Shown piece after piece: positions 33,791 through 44,313 of a stretch of DNA of 64,000 nucleotides. Source of the stretch: Ypsolopha sequella (Eukaryota; Arthropoda; Insecta; Lepidoptera; Ypsolophidae); the NCBI GenBank assembly GCA_934047225.1, contig OW203986.1, positions 13,147,221-13,211,220 on the forward strand, read 5' to 3'. Position 1 is the first letter of the stretch. Every line of letters begins with the position of its first letter. A program made the position numbers and the translations under genes. Under the pieces are notes generated by a model, which was given only the letters and a program-made list of their open reading frames with translations, did no database searches and was not told the origin of the DNA.

Positions 33791-35319
33791 TTAGAGAATT
33801 TAGAGGGTAGTACCACATATAGATAAAGAACATATAGAGCATATTTTGGCTTTGTTTTTTAACTTTTATTTGTATGACTGAATGTTTTTGAAGTAGAGAG
33901 CTTATTAAGGCGAATGGATACGCCAACTGCAATTTGGACCTGTCTTTGAAGGCCTACTCCTCCCACACGGGTTGTCCAAAAACTTTCATAAAATACATGA
34001 TAGGCATTATAGAGACAAAAATAAATTTTAAGTTTCATAAACTGTTTTTCTTTTGTAAGTTTTGACAAAAAAAATCGAAAGTCATCGAAAGTTTCACATG
34101 ATTAACACAAGAATTCTCTTACTTCTTCCAAACGCCTAAAGCGATTTTAATTATTATTTCACCAAATTATAGAAAATTTTTAGATCTAAAAAATTTTTAT
34201 GTTCAAAATATTTTTTCCGTTGATGGCGTCCATGTGAAAAGTATTATTTACTCCTATTTTGCGCTAGCCAGAGACGCAGTGGTTGTCGTAACAGCCACTT
34301 TACAAGGCACGCTGAAATGAACGTTATTTCAATGTCGTTTCCATTGATATTTGTACCGACACACATCGAGTTGCTTATTTAGCGTGGTCATACGCCTTAT
34401 AGCCCTTTTCAATGTATATTTAGCATATAATGTTATTCCGAGTGACTTTTCTATTGCTTATACCGTATTAGGCATCGCTTTTGTAGCTTGCATACGGCAT
34501 GTCTAGATTTAATGAGGAATTCGAGTCAAAGACGATAACCGGGTTAACTTTGAAAATCTGACAGCGCCATAATTTTCATGGAAGCTAGTCTGGTAAACGA
34601 CTTATTGATGAGGCTGGCAAGAGACCGGAGACTACAGTGTAAAGAGAAATGCCTATACCCTACAATAGAGGCTGGTTGAGTAGGTAATTTATAAAATGGT
34701 ATTTGTAACATTACATAATGGATACTGATTTTTGGTCGGGGGGTTTCAACACGTCCTCATGGAAAACTTTCCGTATTATTCCGAAAAACTATCCGTCAAT
34801 ATCAGTAACACACGGCGCCGGAGAAGATGAATCGTGTTTCGTACATTCTCATGCTCAAAACATAGAGCTTTACTTTAAGATTTTATATTCTATACTCTTT
34901 TTAGGCTGAAGCAAAACAAGCATAGTTTTGTGAGTCGCGTATTGATATGAAAATTTGCGGCGTAGTGTTGCACAAACCGGACTTTTATATGAAATCCATG
35001 ACTCACACAAAATTACGGTCACACAAAATCACTCACAAAATTACGGTCGTTTGGCTTCAGCTTTACTCAAGATCAGGAGTAACACAATAACCATGACATT
35101 GGTTTTTTAATATTGCAATCAGAGTTTAAATCTTGTCCGTCGAATAAAGCAGAGTTATTTCAAATTACTTACCAATTTATTGCTGTGCGGAGGAAAACAC
35201 CTCTGATGAAACCTATACTCGAATGAATCTTCGGTAAAATATGGTAGTAATGGGTTTTGTGACACCTCTATCACCCTCTCAAAATATTTGTCGTGACTAT
35301 AATTTTATATATAGACAGA
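33791..35319. other. Unannotated stretch
   Basis: 'gtggttgtcgtaacagccac' at 34280 is a short mirrored word also seen near 2195. Direct repeats 'actcacacaaaattacggtc' near 35001 and 35030. No gene recognised. Confidence 0.4.
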
Positions 35320-35560
35320 ACCCGCCTTGCATTGGTATCCACGCGGGGCGATACGACTGCCCGGGCGAAAACAACGTTGTCACGATAAAATCACGAAGGT
35401 AGCCGGCTCAACCTGGGTCAAACTGGCTGCAGACGCAGACGTTCGTGGTAAACGATGCAGGAGGCCTTCACCCATAAGTGGGTGCCCTTATTGCCTATAT
35501 TTTAATTTGATTATCGGTACTAATATTTTATTTAAAGAATTACTGACATAAAAGTATTAT
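35320..35560 (+). pseudogene. RTE-like reverse transcriptase, last ~60 residues
   Basis: Reads WYPRGAIRLPGRKQRCHDKI, TKVAGSTWVKLAADADV and, after a frame change, MQEAFTHKWVPLLPIF then stop. This fits the C terminus of RTE polymerases (GRP..RW.DDI...AG..W...A.DR..W..LEEAFT). No tail repeat seen. Confidence 0.7.
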
Positions 35561-36412
35561 ATAAATTTTTATGCTTATCATCCTATATGTTTTTTATTTT
35601 ATATTATTTTGAATTTATACTTATACAATTGGCTAAACTTAAATAATGCATGCTAAAATACCACAAGGAATAAAGAGGCTTTATTATTTTTTTTTCTCGG
35701 CTTTTTCTGGTTTACTTATATGCACGAGCCTAGGCCTAGTGCATATTAGGACACGAAGTGGGGAGGTTCTGCGGATTAGGAGGCTGCGAGATGAGACCCG
35801 AGACGACTTGGCACTTGCCTGGTGGCAGCCAGGGGCACAAACATACGGTTCGGTTCATTTTGCAAAAAATTTCGAACTATGCGGCATGTGTTCAAATTCT
35901 TTCTTTCTTTTCTTTCTTTCTGTATTTGGTGAGTTTTTCAGCTATTGTACTTTGTAGGTTGTGGGTGTTAGGAACAGTAATATCTATCAAATATCGGGTT
36001 TTGTTAGTTTTGTTTATTAACGTGATGTCTGGCCTGGTTGTAATGGATCGTTCGGTCAGTGATTATGGCTCGGTCGAAGTATAGTTTGGTAGTGGAGTTT
36101 TCTAGAACACTTTGTGGGCTGTACTTGTAAATGCTTTGATAGATTATTATTATTATATTTCTATGCCTGTAATAGTTTGTAATAGATTTGAGTAAACTGA
36201 GAAAGTCATCGCCCAACCTATGTTCCCCGTACTATATTTCAAACTCCATGGCTCGTAGTATTTTATTACGAACTCCATCGTTCGTCTACAATATAAAAAG
36301 GGAAAGAGCTTTTAGTTGCAAAAATAAAATACAGCACATACATTCATATTGCAAATTTTTATTAAACCCTCTTAAACATCAAGTCTGAAAATAGCTAGAT
36401 TATAAATTGACC
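35561..36412. other. Stretch with unclassified ORFs
   Basis: 35646-35957 and 35758-36084 are overlapping open frames of about 100 codons. The first starts with a hydrophobic segment but has low-complexity Phe/Ser near its end from a (ctttc)n run at 35895-35920. I recognise no family; probably chance or transposon debris. Confidence 0.35.
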
Positions 36413-37128
36413 GCCTCTGTGTTGCCGAGTAGTAGAGCGCTTGCCTGATACGCCAGAGGTCTTGGGTTCAATCCCCATGGTTCATCATTTTGTGTTAAGA
36501 GCGCACCGAGCTTTTCACACATAGATACACGTTTTTATAACCCTTGTTTGAAGTAGTAAACAATTAAATTAAAGTCTAGGGAAATTATTGGTATTATTGA
36601 TGATATATACAAGACTGTATACACGATGGAAACACGATTTGATAAAGTTGGCTCGATAGAATAAATTCGCAAAGTTACCTCTTGTCGAGTAATTTTTTCC
36701 TCTATTTCCCTACTTTTTTATATAAATAAGAAATTTGATATTATGATTCATTTACTAAAATAAAGTTCATAGACGACTGGAGCGTTTATACACGATCGTT
36801 TTTTATTTAAGAACAATATGATGAAAATAACAACGAAAAACATTGAAAAAGTGCAAAAGTTTGGTTATTTCCTTTACTCTTTACATGTAAAGAGACAAAG
36901 GCAAAAGCTCGGTGCGCCTTCTGCGTGCGTCTGCGTGCTTCGAAAAGCAAGTTAAGTTGTTGGTCCATTTGCGCCCGAAATACAGCGATAGGGATTACTT
37001 CCATCACGTTTGGGACGTCATAATAGTCGGTGAAAGCGAATGTACCAAGATTGTGCCTTGCATTTCACAGTTCACACTTGGGAACACCTATGTCACCCCC
37101 TTGGGGATTTTGTCGTGACAATATGTTA
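36413..37128 (+). mobile_element. tRNA-headed SINE, copy 5, split by an insertion
   Basis: Head 36415-36496 has an A box (gttgccgagtagtagagcg) and a B box (gggttcaatcccc, 36464). The body resumes at about 36921 ('aagcaagttaagttgttggt', 'gcgcccgaaatacagcgata') and ends 'gtcgtgacaatatgttat'. The element at 36501-36917 lies between. Confidence 0.85.
36501..36917. mobile_element. 417-bp inverted-repeat element inside a SINE
   Basis: Perfect 15-bp ends gcgcaccgagctttt (36501) and aaaagctcggtgcgc (36917). No ORF and no clear target duplication. Its position inside the SINE shows it inserted later. Confidence 0.8.
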
Positions 37129-37659
37129 TAATTGTAACACATTTTAAAAAGGAACACAAAGCAAACTCTGCTAAGTTTTAATAAACCGAGCTGCAAGCGT
37201 GTCAGTAACGAATGTTATGTTAATAAGCATATTGTAACAAGGCGCCACAACACTGCTTTTACATACGTAACGTACCTATACATTATGTACACCATTATAG
37301 GTGGTGCTAGTAGCTCGTGCGAGTAACCAGCACGCGCAGCAAACAATTTGACTCGACAAAAGGTTGGTCGGATTATTATTGCGACAGTTTTGCAATTATA
37401 TAGACAGATTCAATTTGCTACTTACCTGATCGCGACAGCAATACGCGACCGGTGAGCATGGTCAATAGCATTATTTTATTCTCTGCTGTCGCGTAACTGT
37501 AGTGCAGTTGCGCGACCATACTACAAACAAAATGGGGGCATTTTCTTTTCATAAATAGGTAACAATAGAGTACAGAGACTGTAATTTCTTTTTTCAAATA
37601 TGGTTTGCGCTTAAGTCAGTTTTTCAATTATGTGAGGCGGCAAACAAAAACCTAAATAA
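37129..37659. other. Unannotated stretch
   Basis: 37420-37515 has mirrored 'tgatcgcgacagcaatacgcg' and 'tgctgtcgcgtaac' words, perhaps a MITE. Nothing else. Confidence 0.4.
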
Positions 37660-37898
37660 TATTTTTTATTAATTTTTATTTATTTATTACACTTTTGTAC
37701 ATTTACATAGATATTTAAAATACATTTATGCAAAAAGAACAGACATTTTGTACAAAGGCGGCACTAATTGCTTATAGCAATATCTCCCAGGCAACCTTTG
37801 GGTAGAAAAAAAAGATAATAAAAAACTAACATAAAAAGGGATATTGTAAATAATTATCTGAGGAGGAGAAATACATAAACGTACTTAAAGCTACAATA
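37660..37898 (-). mobile_element. LINE 3' region, antisense, into which a Helitron inserted
   Basis: 'tttttatttatttattacac' mirrors a LINE tail, followed by 'acattttgtacaaaggcgg' and 'caatatctcccaggcaacct', wording I recall from lepidopteran LINE 3' ends. The last part (37824-37898) is repeated after the Helitron at 40471-40569. Confidence 0.55.
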
Positions 37899-38683
37899 TC
37901 TATATAAATAAAAATGAATTGCTGTTCGTTAGTCTCGCTAAAACTCGAGAACGGCTGAACCGATTTGGCTAAGTTTAGTCTTGAAATATTCGTGGAAGTC
38001 CAGGGAAGGTTTAAGCGATGAGAAAATGTGGAAAAATTGCGAGGAAAATACTAAAAACGACAATTTTATTTTCCCATACAAACTGTTCTTACCTGTCAAA
38101 CATTTGATGTTCGCCCCGTCGCGTCGGTTCGGTATTTTAGGAATAAAAACATGTAGATCTAGATTAAATAAGGGTTTGGAATCGACAACATATATCCATA
38201 ATGGTCTGATTATCGCGTATTTAGATTTAAAACATGTAAAATACTGACATTATAATGACACTTGATTGTTGTGTTGGGTGCGTTCAGAAATATACTTTGA
38301 AACAGTAAAGTTCGCTATACGATCTAAAATTGGGTACTTCCCTAAAAATCAAATCAGCGACTCTTTATAAAATGTCAAAACGCCCCGATACTATGAAATT
38401 TGTATGAGTTTTTACCGGTTTTACATTATGACTACAGTTTTCTGTGATCAAACTGCTTCCTTTTTTCTTAGTTTTTAGCAATTATAAAAATTGTCAAACC
38501 CTCGAAAAAATCCGTAAAAATATTTTAACGATTATTTTAGAAGATCACATTGGATTGTGTTAGTTATTTTACTTTAACAGCAGTCAAGTATCAAAATGCA
38601 CGGAATTGCATTCAATTTATCTATTATGTTTTTAACACCTGAAAAAAGATTCAAAACTTGATTTATCATTCTGATACTGCTTA

Positions 38684-39530
38684 CAATGCCGAGGAGAAAA
38701 CGACCTAACATAGGTCGTCGAAGTCGATTGAATGTGCGCGAGCTACCTCACGCGCTGATCGCACTGATGACCAACAAGAGACTGATAATGATAACAGTCG
38801 TATTGGTATGGCAGATTTGCGTTCTAGAGTGAATTACAATGAAGTGGATGATAGGCATAGAATGGAACGGGTTCGGGCACATCGATCACAACAGCAGCGA
38901 GCACGGGAAAATGAAATTGATCGATTCCGCAGTGAACCTGGCACGAGGAGCAATCTCCTACGATCCGGAAATAGATTATAGTGTCGACAAATCTGTAAGA
39001 ATTGGGGAAATGTCAATCAATTGTCAACATCGTAAAGCTTTAAAATACAGCGGTGAATCTGCAGGATTATGTTGTGCTGGTGGTAAAGTAAAATTGCCAC
39101 AATTAGTACCACCACCTGATCCATTAGAATTATTAGTTTTTGGGATGGTTGATTAATTGATTATAGTGGCTGAAACCAACAAAAAAGTCAGTACTTTGAA
39201 TATTATTCATACAGACTCATGATCCGTGAAGGTGAAGTAAATCACATTTTGATGTTTCAACGGCTTTTTCATCAGTTTGCAGTTGACATGCATGTCAAAA
39301 TTGAGACTGAACGATTGACGTACATCCGTTTAAACCAACAGCAGCTTCGATCTGAAGAGTACATTCATCTTCGCGATGCTATTAATGCCGATGGCAATGC
39401 AAACAATGTGGGAAAAATTACAATTTTGCCGGCCACTTACATTGGAAGCCCGCGCCACATGCACGAGTACGCGGTGTCATGCATTTGGATATATATGTTG
39501 TTACTAATACATATATGTCTGAAATAATAT
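38684..39530 (+). pseudogene. Helitron Rep/helicase, N-terminal remnant
   Basis: The intact protein nicks and unwinds DNA for rolling-circle transposition. Readable pieces: MPRRKRPNIGRRSR (38684), then in another frame DDQQETDNDNSRIGMADLRS and HRSQQQRARENEIDRFR; AISYDPEIDYSV, INCQHRKALKYSGESAGLCC, GGKVKLPQLVPPPDPLELL (to 39150). After a stop: MFQRLFHQFAVDMHVKIETE, LRSEEYIHLRDAINADGN and ITILPATYIGSPRHMHEYAV. The order is that of the Helitron-like N domain. Sequence stops making sense after HMHEYAV, where helicase-coding DNA should follow. At least two frameshifts and one stop. Confidence 0.9.
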
Positions 39531-39821
39531 TCAATTTGATACAATTCAAATATTTTTTTAATAAAGATTATATTAATCAATCTTTACGGTAGGAACCATA
39601 TTTTCTAAAATTTCCGCGATTGACACCTGAATCGGCAACATATCAATTAATCTAACAGCAAAGGCGAACCAGGACTTGACGGCGCGGCGGAAGGCCTCGG
39701 TGACTCGGACAAGTCTGGTAGAACCAGAATATTGCCGATGTTGTGCTCATGACTTTCTTAAATCTCATCCAAATCCTTTAGTTCTTCGGCAGTTAAATTA
39801 AGTTCTGAAAATGTTATTCTT

Positions 39822-40100
39822 TTAGATGATAGACACAGATGATGATGATGATGATGATGACATTGTTGAGACGAACTTCGGTTTTAATAACAGTTGTTGT
39901 TTCACTCGATTTTTTTGTTCGTTAGCCCTATTAATTCGTATTATTCGGCTCAAACTGTAACCGCACTTTATACAAAACTTGAAGGTATCAGCGGTTATTG
40001 TGAAACATTCGTCGCATCTTAACAATTTTTTTGTGCGACTAGGACAGGTACTTCTGTTGTTCTGCCGTTCTATCCACTTTTTACAAAAGGGACAATGCAT
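39822..40100 (-). CDS. Zinc-ribbon protein ORF carried antisense in the Helitron (92 aa)
   Basis: Minus-strand ORF starting MHCPFCKKWIERQNNR. It has three Cys-x2-Cys pairs plus single Cys: CPFC (3-6), C at about 19, CDEC (29-32) and CIKC (43-46), a layout of two adjacent zinc ribbons. The tail ends in a Ser run encoded by a trinucleotide repeat (39841-39860) and a stop. Just past the stop, another frame continues SSKRITFSELNLTAEELKDL, and further down a third frame reads TEAFRRAVKSWFAFAVRLID to ENMVPTVKID, stop 39573, followed by ATTAAA. So the original protein was probably longer and has been shifted out of frame. No family name can be given. Confidence 0.5.
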   Translation of the reverse strand: MHCPFCKKWIERQNNRSTCPSRTKKLLRCDECFTITADTFKFCIKCGYSLSRIIRINRANEQKNRVKQQLLLKPKFVSTMSSSSSSSSVSII

Positions 40101-40170
40101 TGTTAAAAGTTAACTATAACTTCTGAAAAATAGTTTTGAAATATCAATTATATTTTCTTGGAAAGTTCGG

Positions 40171-40203
40171 TGACAATGACACTGACAGTCAGTGTTGCCA
40201 GGT
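40171..40203 (-). promoter_or_regulatory. Promoter-like patch upstream of the zinc-ribbon ORF
   Basis: Read on the minus strand it gives 'cctggcaacactgactgtca' followed by 'gtgtcattgtcac', about 75-105 bp before the ATG. I recall 'ggcaacactgacagtgaca'-like words just upstream of many lepidopteran genes. Weak evidence, but it fits capture of a gene with its 5' region. Confidence 0.3.
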
Positions 40204-40470
40204 TACTATTCTACTATTACGTTTAGTAATGTGCCGTAATCGATACAGACAAAAAAAAATAGGCTGGTAATATGTCTCATGCAAAATAATTATGAACATT
40301 AAGCTGGACATGTGTGCGTGATTTGCCCACTCTTTCCGCCCACTATGGAGCCGATACTTAGACTATCTGATGATGCCTTTATAAAGCTACCGGCTCTGAA
40401 ATGCATATGGTTTAAATTAATATGGTTTATATTAAGAGGTAAGTGATACGAAGTTCACCGGGTCAGCTAA

Positions 40471-40569
40471 AACTAACATAAAAAGGGATATTGTAAATAA
40501 TTATCTGAGGTCTTGCTTAACATATACATACTAAATAAGAAATACATAAACGTACTTAAAGCTACAATA
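40471..40569 (+). repeat. Duplicate of the left flank of the Helitron
   Basis: 'aactaacataaaaagggata', 'taaataattatctgagg' and 'aaatacataaacgtacttaa' repeat 37824-37898. This copy has about 30 bp more (tcttgcttaacatatacata...) than the left one. Both copies end at the insertion point 'gctacaata'. Confidence 0.85.
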
Positions 40570-40919
40570 TATATAATATATACATAAATATATATACATA
40601 CTTAAATAAAATTAAGGGCGGGATATTTAGATGAAGTTTTATTTTGAAAGGTATTCGGAATGAAAAAATAGCTTTACTTTGATCTTGAATGAATAATAAA
40701 ATAATTATTTTTCAATATGCATAGAATATCGCTCTTCTGTTATTCTAAACAGATTGACATACAAAAATTTCAACAATATCGTCAACATTTTTGTACGCCT
40801 TCTGTCTCCATTAAATAGTTAATTATTTTTTAGAATAACCGGTAATGTAGACTTTAGTTTTGTAATGCTGTCAAAATAACAATAATGCAAAGTAATTTAT
40901 TTTATATCTGCTCGTACTG

Positions 40920-41180
40920 TAACAAAGCAACTAAAAGTCGAGTTTGTTGTTACTTGCACAAATGGCAGCACTGTTGCTTGCCTAAAAGCATCGTGTACAT
41001 TACAATTTTCTAAGCACAAGGTACACGATGTCGCAAAACGTTCCGTAGTGCGGTTTCAGGAACATAAAGGGCATTCTACTTGTACAGTGGCTTTGTAGAG
41101 AGTCTGGCGGGTTAAGCATGGCGGTTCTAGAGACGCAGTCGGGACAATAGCCAGGACCTTTTTCCGAAATGACTCTCATT
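40920..41180 (-). pseudogene. Possible zinc-binding coding debris
   Basis: Minus-strand frames give GPGYCPDCVSRTAMLNPP and, one frame over, VQVECPLCS, a stop, then TSCTLCLENCNVHDAFRQAT. Four Cys-x2-Cys-like pairs in 80 codons is more than chance would usually give, but the frames disagree and a stop interrupts. It lies outside the Helitron. Could be a decayed exon or transposon protein. Confidence 0.25.
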
Positions 41181-41401
41181 CTTTATGGCAGGCAATTCTA
41201 TAAATAAAATAAAAAAAATAGTAATTAGTAATGATCTTGTTAAAACAGTATTTTAAGTTGGTTTTGAGAAGGTCATGACTAATTGTGTATAAAATTTTAA
41301 ACTCTTGCTTTATAAACCTCACTAATACCATGCTAATACTGAACTTTTAGCGTTAAATGCGACAGACTAAAATGCTTTCAAATTTTTAACTTTTAAATAA
41401 G

Positions 41402-41697
41402 AAAACCGGCCAAATACGAGTCGGACTCGCACACGAAGTGTTCCGTACCATTATCTATAAAAACGGCAAAAAAAACATGTATGTTGTATGGGAGCCTCCT
41501 TAAATATTTATTTTATTCTGTTTTTTAGTATTTGTTGTTATAGCAGCAACAGAAATACATCATCTGTGAAAATTTTAACTGTCTAACTATCACGGTTCTT
41601 GAGATACAGTCTGGTGACAGATGGACAGACGGACGGACAGCGGAGTCTTAGTAATAGTGTCCCGTTGGTTACCCTTTGGGTACGGAACCCTAAAAAC
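41402..41697 (+). repeat. 'GACTCGC' lepidopteran repeat, full copy
   Basis: Starts 'aaaaccggccaaatacgagt', passes 'acagacggacggacagcgga' and ends 'ttgggtacggaaccctaaa'. Full-length plus-strand partner of 1188-1471. Confidence 0.85.
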
Positions 41698-43670
41698 AAA
41701 GTTAAGTTACTTTGTGCTAAGCGACTGATAAGCGACCTTAATATCGGAGAAACATACGGCAAAATTATGAAGATTTATCATTTTTAAACCACGCTTTGGT
41801 GGTGGTCACGGTTTATTGACGCATATATACGTGATATCGATGTGTGAGCAACGCAAGAAAAAGAGTAGTTGTATATAGTTGTAGATAGTACTAAAGTTCC
41901 GAAGTTGAAACTTTATTAATGTAAAAGTTAAACCCCTTGTTCTATTAGATACAACCACACAAATTTGCGGCGTGGTCTTACGGATCGCGAAAATCCAATC
42001 TTCTGATTTGATCAGATGATTAACTGGAACTCAGTCTGGTTTGTAGCTTTTAAACTTATTCAATTAAAGTTGACGCTCAATATGCATTCACCAGTTTTCC
42101 GCGACTGTACGTTAACGTACAGTCGCGGAAAGCTGGGGTTAACAATTTTCTTTCTTGACACCAGGCAATAAAATTCAAAAGTGGTTGATCCAATGTGCCC
42201 CAAGTTTTGTAATTTTTTTGATTATCGAGCTTTTTGTCCGTAGCTTCGCCCGCGTCGTATTATCCTTAAGTTGTTTACCAATTTGAAAAAAGAGGTGCTC
42301 AAATCCACGCATTTGTACGTTCTAATATATTTTTTACCGATTTTTGGTGAGACATAGCTGAAAAAAATTTAGGTCATAAAACGCTACAAACTCTTTTCTC
42401 CTGCTTTAGCAGATTAAACAAAGTAGAACTTTAAGTAAAATTATTTTCCCGAAATAGCAAATCGAGTACCAATCGTAATGAAATAGTTCATTAAGTATTT
42501 CACTTTAATTCGTTTCAAAAATGAAATTGTATCATAGGTACTAACCCAATTCCTGTAATACGGTAACAGCGAATCATGCCTGCATGCCACATGCCGAGAT
42601 AATGCCCGTTTTTCAGAACCTACATATCAGCTGTCCGGCCTATCGGCAAAATATATTGCGGTTGCTTTTGTGCCTTTTACTAAATAAAGTAAAACTTTAT
42701 TTTGGGAGTAATGCTTAAACCCTAAAATGGATTCGAGCCATGATCTTGCGTGCTATCTATTGTTGAACTATTCTTTTAGCAATAACGAGAACTCAACAGA
42801 TTAAGAGCCTCTCTCCGGGTTTTGTGATTTGAGAAATTCTCGCTATGCGATAATTAAGCCATAGATGAACCAATTGGAGCGCTGCATTTTTGAAATGCTG
42901 CGCTCAAATAAAATTGATAACATTCGGAATATCAAAATTAAAGCATAGGCTTTGCTCGCAAAAAAAAAAAAACAGTAACAAAAATATCCAAATCAGACCC
43001 CCTGTCAAATACTATTAGATGCTGCTGCGTCGACTGTTTTAAAGATTTGACATTAGAATTTGCAAAACCATGATCCCTTTTAAAATGCTGGTACAGTTTT
43101 TTTTTATAAAACAAATTTCAAACTACTGGTTTGAAACTGGTTGAAATTAGTTATTTTCATTGGTTATAAAAAAAATAATCAATATACCCACAAACTAAAT
43201 ATATTTGATAAATAAACACGCGTTTGACTTTTCTTGAATTAATCTATAAGATTTTGCCTCAAAAAGTAGATAACAACTCCAACTTTTTTTTTTAAATGTG
43301 TTTTACTTCCCGAATACGTTTCCTCTCGAAAAACAAAGAAGGGTCCATTTTCATAGCTAAACTGACAACGTAAATGTTTTCTTGGCTAGAATCGTAATTT
43401 ACAAAAAACAAATATTGAAATTTCAGTACGCTGAAATAATAGGGCGAAACCAAATACCTAAACTCCAATAACATCCTGATATGAAAATTCACAGCATAAT
43501 ATCAGGAAGATAAGGATTCACTGGAGTGACGGCTACCTTATTTCGGTTCCATATAGCATTTTTTTAAGAATAAAGTCGAGAGCCTTCCAGTACGTTGCCA
43601 ATCATAAAACCAAATATTGGTGTATTACAGCAAGCAATGAGTTACAGAATGATTTTTACATCTTCATAGG
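41698..43670. other. Mostly unannotated, two short repeats
   Basis: 42725-42800 (attcgagccatgatcttg, ttttagcaataa) resembles 54420-54490. 42230-42260 'ccgtagcttcgcccgcgt' resembles ends of small lepidopteran repeats. No coding sequence recognised. Confidence 0.4.
42097..42132. repeat. Perfect 36-bp palindrome
   Basis: tttccgcgactgtacgtt is followed at once by its exact mirror, with no loop. One half recurs at 30370-30386. Confidence 0.95.
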
Positions 43671-43946
43671 TATTTTTTAAATGTTTGAGTAAGTACATAG
43701 TATTATGTGTAATTAACAATAATTAATATACTTAATTTAAATTAATTAAAATATTTTTTATTCAGTTTAATGTTTTATTTAGTATAATATTTTAATTAGT
43801 ATAAGGTTTTAGGGTTTTGTTTTTTTTTTTTTCTTAGGATTATTTAGTTTTAAAGAAGTAAAAATACTTAATACACATTATATTAAGTATTTTAATGATT
43901 GTTAATTACATACAATACTATGTACGTACTCAAACATTTAAAAATA
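43671..43946. mobile_element. ~275-bp foldback element
   Basis: 43671-43735 (aaatgtttgagtaagtacat) is mirrored at 43885-43946 (tgtacgtactcaaacattta) over about 62 bp with few mismatches. The loop is AT-rich. No ORF. Confidence 0.8.
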
Positions 43947-44155
43947 TACATATGGGAACATTCTCATAAATATACATATTAAACAATAACACATGATATT
44001 TATCTACATATGACTAGGTACAAAACTTTAACATAACAAAAATACTTACAGAACTTTGCCGTTGACTTAGTAATTTTTACGGAGTAAAACTATAATAATG
44101 TGTTAACAATATATAATAATTACATACAATTAATAAAAACCGGCCAAACTCGATT

Positions 44156-44280
44156 TTAGGATAAACTAGTTTGGCCTAGGTAAAACTAGTTTTTCGGTGG
44201 TCCTGCAGCGCAGAAGAGAGATGGTAGGTTAGGTTAGAAGGTTATCAATGACGCCACTAGGCCAAACTAGTTTATCCTAA
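44156..44280. mobile_element. 125-bp MITE
   Basis: Perfect arms 'taggataaactagtttggcc' (44157) and 'ggccaaactagtttatccta' (ending 44279). The middle contains 'ggttaggttag'. It lies just before the LINE that follows. Confidence 0.8.
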
Positions 44281-44313
44281 TTTGGAAATAAGTTGAGATT
44301 CTATTAAAAAAAA

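Larger units (their letters stand above)
37899..40470 (+). mobile_element. Helitron, 2572 bp, internally deleted, with cargo
   Basis: The 5' end TCTATATAAATAAAAATGAA is preceded by host A. It continues 'gttcgttagtctcgctaaaa' and 'cgagaacggctgaaccgatt', a start I recall for lepidopteran Helitrons. The 3' end is 'gaagttcaccgggtcagct' with terminal CTAA (40467-40470), fitting the CTRR rule. The body has the N-terminal part of Rep/helicase (38684-39530), then unrelated sequence with an antisense ORF (39573-40260), then ~200 bp to the 3' end. The Rep catalytic region and the whole helicase are missing, so it is non-autonomous. Confidence 0.85.
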
